Assembly: GCA_965216255.1 (NCBI GenBank) | Contig: OZ244148.1 | Span: 1,240,001-1,304,000, forward strand | DNA: 64,000 nt | Reading direction: 5' to 3' | DNA from: G965216255 sp965216255 | Lineage (GTDB): Bacteria; Bacteroidota; Rhodothermia; Rhodothermales; Bin80 | In this document: one piece after another, positions 58,370-64,000 of the stretch | How the letters are laid out: every line of letters begins with the position of its first letter | How positions within the stretch are numbered: position 1 is the stretch's first letter | Made by a program: the position numbers and the translations under genes | Notes under the pieces: generated by a model | Seen by the model: only the letters and a program-made list of their open reading frames with translations | Databases searched by the model: none | What the model was told of the DNA's origin: nothing

Positions 58370-59164
58370 CTAGAGGCTGGCGATGTAATTGATTAGCGCC
58401 TGGAGCTCGGCTGCCGTGACTTGGTCATTGAATCCGGTGGCCGTCAGCATGGCAGACATGACGCCTGCGGCGAAGCCTTCCGTGATCGTGGCATCCGGGT
58501 CCACTATCGCCTCATAGAGCTGGCCGCGGGTTAGCCGGCTGCCCACATCGGCCAGACTTGGCCCAGCGCCTACCGTACCATCGATGCTATGGCAGGTATT
58601 GCACAGATAGGCTGCGAAAACCGTCTCGGGATCGCGTGGCTCGCCGCTGGCCACGGGTGCCGCAGCTGCGTCCACGGGCACACTTTGGCCCTGCCACTCT
58701 AGCTCGGTATCCATGGTAACCGTGGGCGTACCACCCAATGACTGCAGGTAGGCAATGACGGTCAGTATTTCCGTATCAGTAAGGGCGACAGGAGGCCGGG
58801 CTACGTTGGGCATCCCGGCCACAAAGCCCTCCAACACGTAGGCGTTGGGATCATACATGGACTCTGCCAAATACACGATATCACTTACCCCCTCGCGGCG
58901 CGAACCAGCGATCGCCCCGATGTTGCCCAGGTCCGGGAACCGGAGTCCCGTGCCGGTTTCCCCCATGGTATGGCACGTCAGACATGTGCCCTTGCCAGCA
59001 ACGATCTCCTGGCCAACGGGCACCATTTCTTCCGTGGTCAGGTTTGCGCCTATAACAATGTCTTCCGGCGGATCCGTACGCTTCTGTGGCACCCACAGGC
59101 TGACGTACCAATAGAAGGCCGAGACCAGGATCGTGAACCCGAATATCTGCAGAGCGTGTTTCAC
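58370..59164 (-). CDS. Membrane-anchored diheme cytochrome c
   Basis: 264 residues with an N-terminal helix (FGFTILVSAFYWYVSLWV) and two cytochrome c domains: CLTCH near residue 58 and CNTCH near residue 191. The end, ELQALINYIASL, is typical of the class I fold. The second domain carries a Met candidate (GVMSAML). It is placed 42 bp behind the CydA-like gene. The pairing of CydA-like and c-type cytochromes suggests quinol:cytochrome c electron transfer or a cytochrome c-linked oxidase. Confidence 0.83.
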   Translation of the reverse strand: MKHALQIFGFTILVSAFYWYVSLWVPQKRTDPPEDIVIGANLTTEEMVPVGQEIVAGKGTCLTCHTMGETGTGLRFPDLGNIGAIAGSRREGVSDIVYLAESMYDPNAYVLEGFVAGMPNVARPPVALTDTEILTVIAYLQSLGGTPTVTMDTELEWQGQSVPVDAAAAPVASGEPRDPETVFAAYLCNTCHSIDGTVGAGPSLADVGSRLTRGQLYEAIVDPDATITEGFAAGVMSAMLTATGFNDQVTAAELQALINYIASL

Positions 59165-59206
59165 TGCGTCAGATAATTGGCAGGCAATGCGGACGGCGCC
59201 GCCCCC

Positions 59207-60943
59207 CTACCCCGTCTTGGGCGTCCACTTTTTCTTGGACGAAAGACCGGAAAGGAAAAAGACAACGGCGATGAACAGGAAGAAGATGACGACGGTGACG
59301 GATACGACCAGCCCCGCAAATCCCAGCGTGGGCGTAAAAGCGTCGACAGACGTATCCCGTAGCACCCCGTAGACGTGCCAGTGCTGCCGCATGCCGGCGC
59401 GCACATAGCCCATGAGCCCCATTAACCACGCAAACGTGATGGCCAAGAAAAACAGGGCATACTGCGCGCGGGCAGGGATCTTGCCCCAGGCGATTTCCCC
59501 CTTCTTCTCGGCACCGCGGAACAGGAAGACATCAATTACCGTGACGGAAATCATGGCAAACAGCACCGATATCACCTGAGGGCGCGAGAGCCCTATACGC
59601 GTCTGAGCATCCACGAAGTACCCGTAGACCCCCAGAAAAACCACGAATACAACCACCACCGCAAATATGCCGAACTGTACCCGGTTTCCTGTCTTGGCCC
59701 AACTCACGGTCGCGACCTTGTTCGATCTTCGGTAAAGAAGAAAGCTTACGTACGTCGTAAGTATGAGCAGGTTGACGGCTGTGTTCTTGGCTGACATCAC
59801 CCCGAGCACATTGAGTATGGGGTGGTGCGAGCCACCCATAGCCCGCGCCTCTTCCACCGTAGCCACCAGGGAATGGGGCGTGGCCCATACGATGAAACAC
59901 AGCGTAATGAGAGCCAGCAGATACTTGATGAACCGCTGGTAGCGCTCAGCTCCGCCGATGCGGCCCATACTGAGCCACAGATAATAGTTGGCGGCAAGAA
60001 AGAGGTTTCCGATGAGTACGGCCTGCACGATGAAGAGCCACGAAAACGTCCCCCCCATCAGCGTGATGCCGAGACTCTGGTCGTACGCGTAAATCTCCAC
60101 GCCCAGCCAGTAGCCGGCAAAGGGCAGCGGCAGCAAGGCGCATATGGCTATGAAGTTGCCGATATACCCCATCCAATCATAGTGCGCCTTCTCCTCCAGC
60201 GTCCGGGCACCCAGGAATTTGTACGCTCCGTAGGCCGCGCCGATCGCGCCACCGAAGGCCACGTTTGCAATCATCCGATGGATGTTGATCGGCATCCAGA
60301 TGTAGTTGTTAATGGCTTCCCAAACACTGGTCAGGTTGCCCAGCTCGTCGATGCCATTGGGCGTGTTCATAAAAGTGAGCCACGCGTTTGCGATAAACAT
60401 GATCGCCGTGCCCACAATGTTGAGCATCACGCCCAGGAACAGATGCGTGCGAGGTGAAAACTTGCCCCACCCGTAGTAATACGCATAAAGAAAAAAGGCC
60501 TCCAGGAAGAATAGCAGGACGTAAGGCAGAAACGTCCAGCTGAAGATCTTTACCAAATACTGGGTGAGCGTGGGGTAAAAAATTATGAGGCCGAACGTCA
60601 GCAGCGCACCCAGCGTGGCGGTAAAGGAAAACGAGACGGACAGCAGCCGGGTGAAGTCGTGGGCCAGATCATCAAACCGATGGTCACCGGTCTTGTAGCC
60701 GATGAACTCGATTATGATGGCGAACATGGGCACCGCGAGCACGAATGCCGCAAACATGAGATGCAATTCGGCCACAACCCACATGACGACCCTGCTGCTA
60801 ATAAACGGCAGGGCGCGGTAGTCGCCGTCGCCCGCGGCCTCCTGAGGAGCGGCCAGCGCGACTTCTCCGCAAAGCGCGGCAATGGCCAGGACCACTAGGC
60901 CAAGCGGAAGAGCGCGAACAATTTTAGCGCGATTCATGAGCAA
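59207..60943 (-). CDS. CydA-like (cytochrome bd subunit I type) membrane protein, no CydB partner
   Basis: 578 residues, first gene of the cluster. After a signal-like N-terminus come at least 12 membrane helices. His 61 (AELHLMFA) and His 222 (NIHRMIA) fit the axial heme ligands, and FFLEAFF..AYYYGW (Glu 148) matches the conserved CydA block. The two glutamates of the GxxME/FxFG proton-path segment in canonical CydA are not present in LGALLTFGLIIFYP. There is no Q-loop insertion of the E. coli type. No cydB-like gene lies near. Such bd-like subunits next to c-type cytochromes are known from several phyla, but their catalytic role is unsettled. It could oxidise quinol and deliver electrons to the cytochromes behind it, or reduce O2 or another acceptor. 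Confidence 0.82.
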   Translation of the reverse strand: MLMNRAKIVRALPLGLVVLAIAALCGEVALAAPQEAAGDGDYRALPFISSRVVMWVVAELHLMFAAFVLAVPMFAIIIEFIGYKTGDHRFDDLAHDFTRLLSVSFSFTATLGALLTFGLIIFYPTLTQYLVKIFSWTFLPYVLLFFLEAFFLYAYYYGWGKFSPRTHLFLGVMLNIVGTAIMFIANAWLTFMNTPNGIDELGNLTSVWEAINNYIWMPINIHRMIANVAFGGAIGAAYGAYKFLGARTLEEKAHYDWMGYIGNFIAICALLPLPFAGYWLGVEIYAYDQSLGITLMGGTFSWLFIVQAVLIGNLFLAANYYLWLSMGRIGGAERYQRFIKYLLALITLCFIVWATPHSLVATVEEARAMGGSHHPILNVLGVMSAKNTAVNLLILTTYVSFLLYRRSNKVATVSWAKTGNRVQFGIFAVVVVFVVFLGVYGYFVDAQTRIGLSRPQVISVLFAMISVTVIDVFLFRGAEKKGEIAWGKIPARAQYALFFLAITFAWLMGLMGYVRAGMRQHWHVYGVLRDTSVDAFTPTLGFAGLVVSVTVVIFFLFIAVVFFLSGLSSKKKWTPKTG

Positions 60944-61127
60944 TTAGTGGACGGGCGCGGCCCTAAGGAAACGTACGGCATTGAAATTGTCAAGAAACAC
61001 GAGGGGTGCCGCTGCAGCATCCCTTGCGCGTGCCTGCATCAGTATGGCGCAGGCTGAATGTACGAACAAGATGGAACCAGTTCTGCCCCGTGCCTTATAC
61101 GGTAGTGCGTTTTAGTCGGAAGCAGGA
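60944..61127. promoter_or_regulatory. Divergent promoter region of the cytochrome cluster
   Basis: About 180 bp separate the minus-strand CydA-like gene and the plus-strand 61128 gene. It should hold the promoter of the 10-kb cluster. I could not assign -33/-7 boxes or an operator with confidence. Confidence 0.4.
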
Positions 61128-61403
61128 GTGAATTTTTTTCTAATCGCCTTGGCAGCTCTTCTACTGCCGGCGCTCTTGTGCGCGGCGGCCTGGGGCAGCC
61201 TGTCACTGCTTAGACGGCTGCGGGTCCGCGAAACACGGCCGCGGCCACAACCGGTACGCAGAAGCATTTCGGTGGTCGCGCGGGCGCGCGTCACGGAACT
61301 CGGCTTAGACGAACAGGCCAACCCCGCCTATACGTACGATGACGGCGTATCGGACGGCTTTCCCGAAATATGGGAATCGGACCTGCTGCTTCGGCGCAAC
61401 TAA
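61128..61403 (+). CDS. Small membrane protein, unknown
   Basis: 91 residues from GTG 61128 with one N-terminal helix (FFLIALAALLLPALLCAAAWG). A basic stretch rich in Arg (LRRLRVRETRPRPQPVRRS) and an acidic C-terminus follow. An AGGA lies directly before the GTG, too close for a normal ribosome site, so a start slightly downstream is possible. It lies 30 bp before the tandem DoxX gene. Function unknown. Confidence 0.45.
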   Translation: MNFFLIALAALLLPALLCAAAWGSLSLLRRLRVRETRPRPQPVRRSISVVARARVTELGLDEQANPAYTYDDGVSDGFPEIWESDLLLRRN

Positions 61404-61433
61404 TTTGTAACGGACCTCACCCGTTCCTCCGAG

Positions 61434-62597
61434 ATGCTGCAACGGCTCATCGTCAGGCTGGACGCGTACCGGGAAGTCGCCTTCGACCTCGTTCGCATAT
61501 ACCTGGGCATCGGCCTTTTCGTACGAGGCATCCTGTTTGCCTACGACCCGGAGGCGTTCGTGGCGCTCTTGCCTGTAGGGGCGCCGGCCTGGCTCACCCT
61601 GCCGGGCGTACTCATGGCGGTGGCCCTCGTCCACATGGTGGGCGGCCTCCTGATCGCTGCAGGCTACTGGACCCGCTTTGCCACCTTGGCGCAGATTCCG
61701 ATCCTGTTTGGGGCCGTTTTTATTAGTGTCGGCGGTCTTTTTTCGGCGGATCAATCCTTCGAGCTTTCCTCACTCGTCCTTTTTCTCTTGCTCCTTGTCC
61801 TGGTCTGCGGCTCCGGACGATGGTCGATAGACTATCTGACGCGGCAGCGGCGCCTGGCGGTGCAGGTTATCCTGGACCGGTTCTTTGCCTACCGCGCGCA
61901 TGCGTTTGACCTGCTGCGCATGTACCTGGGCGTGGCCCTGTTTCTGCGTGGCGTGGTGTTTATCTCGGATGCCGATAGCTTCATGGCGCTGCTGGGCTCT
62001 GATTCCGGCTCCTTCCTTCAGTCTGCATTTCTGGTGCACTACGTGGCGCTGGGGCATGTCTTCGGCGGCTTCATGATGGCCACCGGGCTGCTCTCACGTG
62101 TAGCCGCGCTGGTCCAGATTCCCATCCTTGTGGGCGCGGTAGCTGTTAGCCAGGCACAAGGTGGACTGATAGCGGGTATGCAGGGTTTCGAGATATCGGC
62201 CCTGACGCTATTTCTGCTGGTGCTTATTCTGCTTTACGGCTCGGGCGAGTGGTCATCGGACCACTACCTGCTGCGGCGACCAGCGCCCGCGGCCCCCGAC
62301 CGCACCGCGCGCGCCTCGGACATCCTTGCCCACGATGTCCCGAAAGAGGGGCCGTTTGCGGACCCGGTAGAGATGCTGGCGATTCCGGAGACCCGAACAA
62401 ACGCTGCCATCGCAGCAGAGCTCCGTGACAACCCGCTTGTTGTGACCCATGCCCGCTACCCCTTCTGGGGATGGCTGCTGTTTCTTGTAGACGTAACGCC
62501 GCGGCCCAAGGAAGTCGTATTCCGGCACATGAAGACCGGCAAGATTATCAAGCGGAGCAAGGATCCTGAAGTGCTGCGCCAGTTCCGGTATCGCTGA
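61434..62597 (+). CDS. Tandem DoxX-family membrane protein with soluble C-terminus
   Basis: 387 residues made of two similar four-helix units. The first (about 1-140) reads AFDLVRIYLGIGLFVRGILF ... HMVGGLLIAAGYWTRFATLAQIPILFGAVF. The second (about 150-285) reads AFDLLRMYLGVALFLRGVVF ... HVFGGFMMATGLLSRVAALVQIPILVGAVA. Both match the DoxX pattern, so the gene is an internal duplication. After about residue 290 a soluble tail follows with AIPETRTNAAIAAELRDNPLVVTHARYPFWGW and a final basic stretch, which I do not recognise. DoxX was first described as a small subunit of a terminal quinol oxidase, so its location beside the CydA-like gene is notable. Confidence 0.82.
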   Translation: MLQRLIVRLDAYREVAFDLVRIYLGIGLFVRGILFAYDPEAFVALLPVGAPAWLTLPGVLMAVALVHMVGGLLIAAGYWTRFATLAQIPILFGAVFISVGGLFSADQSFELSSLVLFLLLLVLVCGSGRWSIDYLTRQRRLAVQVILDRFFAYRAHAFDLLRMYLGVALFLRGVVFISDADSFMALLGSDSGSFLQSAFLVHYVALGHVFGGFMMATGLLSRVAALVQIPILVGAVAVSQAQGGLIAGMQGFEISALTLFLLVLILLYGSGEWSSDHYLLRRPAPAAPDRTARASDILAHDVPKEGPFADPVEMLAIPETRTNAAIAAELRDNPLVVTHARYPFWGWLLFLVDVTPRPKEVVFRHMKTGKIIKRSKDPEVLRQFRYR

Positions 62598-62652
62598 GGC
62601 ACCAGTAGTTGCGGGGCCACGCGCCATCTTCCATCTGCATGCGGGGCATGCC

Positions 62653-63609
62653 TTGAAAATCATCGAGATTCTGGACCAGGCCACGGGGCCACTGATCTCA
62701 TACGAGATCATTCCTCCTGTGCGGGGCAGCTCGGCCGCCCAGATTATGGCCGTGGTCGAAGACCTTATGCCCTTCGAACCGCCGTTCATCGATGTTACCA
62801 GTCACTCGGCGGAGGCGCAATACGAGGAAATGTCCGATGGCACCTGGCGCCGTCGTGTGAAGCGCAAGCGGCCAGGCACCATTGGCATTTGCGCTGCCAT
62901 CAAGAGCCGCTACGGCGTCGAAACGGTCCCGCATATCCTGTGCCACGGCTTTACGCGCGCCGAGACCGAAGATGCCCTGATAGAATTGCAGTACCTGGGC
63001 ATCAGCAACGTGATGGCGCTGCACGGCGACGACACGGGCTTTCAAAAGACGGTGCCCCCGGGTACGGCCGTGAACACGGCGGCCATTGATCTAGTGCGGC
63101 AGATACACGCCATGAACCGGGGCACGTACCTGGAAGAGCTCATGGATGCAGAGCCGACGGACTTCTGCGTAGGTGTGGCCGGCTACCCGGAAAAACACTT
63201 CAAGGCACCCAACCTTTCCTGGGATATCCAGCACCTGAAGGAAAAGATCAAAGCGGGCGCCCACTACGTGACAACGCAGATGTTCTTCGATCCCCAGCAG
63301 TATCTGCGTTTCGTCGACCGGTGCCGCGACGTGGGCATCACCGTTCCCATCATCCCGGGGATAAAGGTGCTGACCAAGAAGCGACATCTTCACCTGCTTC
63401 CGAGTCGCTTCCACGTGGACATTCCGGAGTCCCTCGCGGCAGAAGTGGAAGCCGCGGCGCCGGAGCATGTGCGGGATATCGGGGTGGAATGGGCGCTGCG
63501 CCAGTGCGATACCCTGCTAACGGCTGGGGCACCGTGCATCCATTTTTATGTTATGCAACAGTCTACGGCCGTGCGGCGCGTGGTGCAGGGCCTACGGCAG
63601 CTGGCCTGA
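62653..63609 (+). CDS. metF: Methylenetetrahydrofolate reductase
   Basis: 318 residues starting at TTG 62653. The TIM-barrel reductase converts 5,10-methylene- to 5-methyl-tetrahydrofolate for methionine synthesis, with FAD. Family features are YEIIPPVRG with the catalytic Glu near the N-terminus, PHILCHGFTR, ISNVMALHGDD, the FAD-proximal FCVGVAGYPEKHFKAPNL, and GAHYVTTQMFFDPQQYLRFVDRC, followed by IPGIKVLT. The length is normal for the bacterial enzyme. It is 55 bp after the DoxX gene but not obviously related to it in function. Confidence 0.93.
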   Translation: MKIIEILDQATGPLISYEIIPPVRGSSAAQIMAVVEDLMPFEPPFIDVTSHSAEAQYEEMSDGTWRRRVKRKRPGTIGICAAIKSRYGVETVPHILCHGFTRAETEDALIELQYLGISNVMALHGDDTGFQKTVPPGTAVNTAAIDLVRQIHAMNRGTYLEELMDAEPTDFCVGVAGYPEKHFKAPNLSWDIQHLKEKIKAGAHYVTTQMFFDPQQYLRFVDRCRDVGITVPIIPGIKVLTKKRHLHLLPSRFHVDIPESLAAEVEAAAPEHVRDIGVEWALRQCDTLLTAGAPCIHFYVMQQSTAVRRVVQGLRQLA

Positions 63610-63619
63610 TGGGACATAG

Positions 63620-64000
63620 TCAAGTCGCCGGGGGGGCCAACCGGATATCGGTTTGGTTTGCCAAGCCCGTTACAGGGGACCCTTCTGGGATTCTATTTCG
63701 ATCGAACGCGTACTTTAATTGAGCTGCAGTTCCGTTCGGTTGGCCACCGTAATCATGACCGGCGGCGTGCTGGCTGAACGAGATTGCCATTCCCGAGCCG
63801 TTTCGCGCCAGTCATACCCCAAAAGATAGTAGCCGTTGAGAACCAGATCGGGCAGCGGCTCCTCGGCCATGGCTTTTCGGTTCAGATCATCCTTAACCTC
63901 GCTGTCATTGTAAATGTGATCCAGACGAGACTTGTACGTCCTGGCATCGGGTACGACATCGTCCCGAACTACTACCCGGGGAGTTTTTACGAGTCCGGCC
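63620..64000 (-). pseudogene. Type III restriction endonuclease Res subunit/DEAD helicase, frameshifted C-terminal part
   Basis: The frame enters from the right edge and reads GLVKTPRVVVRDDVVPDARTY, then HIYNDSEVKDDLNRKA and LPDLVLNGYYLLGYDWRETA, then PPVMITVANRTELQLN with TAA at 63715-63717. This is the typical central stretch of type III Res proteins. In the next frame over, the expected continuation appears (LKYAFDRNRIPEGSPVTGLANQTDI), running to a stop at 63620. A one-base shift near 63715-63725 has therefore disabled the gene, and the tail is short and degraded. The start lies outside the window. Confidence 0.65.

Noticed and set aside
1..64000. CRISPR arrays, rRNA and tRNA genes
   Set aside because: There is no short-repeat/spacer pattern. 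The only tandem repeat is the 669-bp intron array. No cloverleaf or rRNA sequence was recognised by eye, though a tRNA could be missed without a scan.

Overview
The window looks like a chromosome segment from a Rhodothermota/Bacteroidota-type bacterium. Several giant exported proteins end in YPNPFNPST-type C-terminal (type IX secretion) sorting domains. There is an A-type cytochrome c oxidase operon, and genes are tightly packed with moderately high G+C. No rRNA, tRNA or CRISPR array was recognised.

Layout. 1-2150: tail of a transposase-like gene and a lipoprotein sulfatase. 2157-7419: an IS1634-type element on the minus strand whose transposase gene is split by five ORF-less group II introns. 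Four are tandem head-to-tail copies with a period of exactly 669 bp. A fifth, different intron sits inside the last copy, 4 nt before that copy's 3' end (a twintron). Removing all of them joins the transposase exons in frame. 7811-12945 (-): aa3-type oxidase operon (cupredoxin-like lipoprotein, CoxI, III, IV, two small membrane proteins, CoxII). 13135-14021 (+): two unknown genes. 14339-37499 (-): a surface-protein locus made of a 1.9-kaa T9SS protein plus a 1.7-kaa BNR/sortilin-like protein, a 1.4-kaa subtilisin, and a second, frameshifted and truncated copy of the first pair. The two copies form a ~7.1-kb direct repeat 16,040 bp apart, nearly identical over most of its length. 37500-42460: insertion-sequence graveyard (IS1380, an IS1634-like element carrying a nested IS256 with perfect 9-bp target duplications, and an IS66 scrap). 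42686-49197 (+): a small Cys/His-rich exported protein and a CusCBA-type Cu(I)/Ag(I) efflux system, followed by more IS debris to 50342.

50832-60943 (-): a ~10-kb, near-gapless gene string that I regard as the best candidate for an undescribed metabolic system. It encodes a CydA-like quinol oxidase subunit without CydB, two membrane-anchored c-type cytochromes, a diheme/heme-b cytochrome, a radical SAM/SPASM protein, a ferredoxin, a small unknown protein, a double-UspA protein, an Mrp-type ATPase and a zinc-ribbon protein. Three of these proteins carry together five copies of a short helical domain resembling PCP_red of light-independent protochlorophyllide reductase. 61128-63609 (+): a small membrane protein, a tandem DoxX protein and MTHFR. 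The window ends in a frameshifted type III restriction/helicase C-terminus.

Functionally the window combines aerobic respiration (aa3 oxidase plus a bd-like/cytochrome c branch), copper handling (cupredoxin lipoprotein, Cus efflux) and large exported proteins, cut up by mobile DNA. All family assignments were made by eye from motifs; no database search was run.
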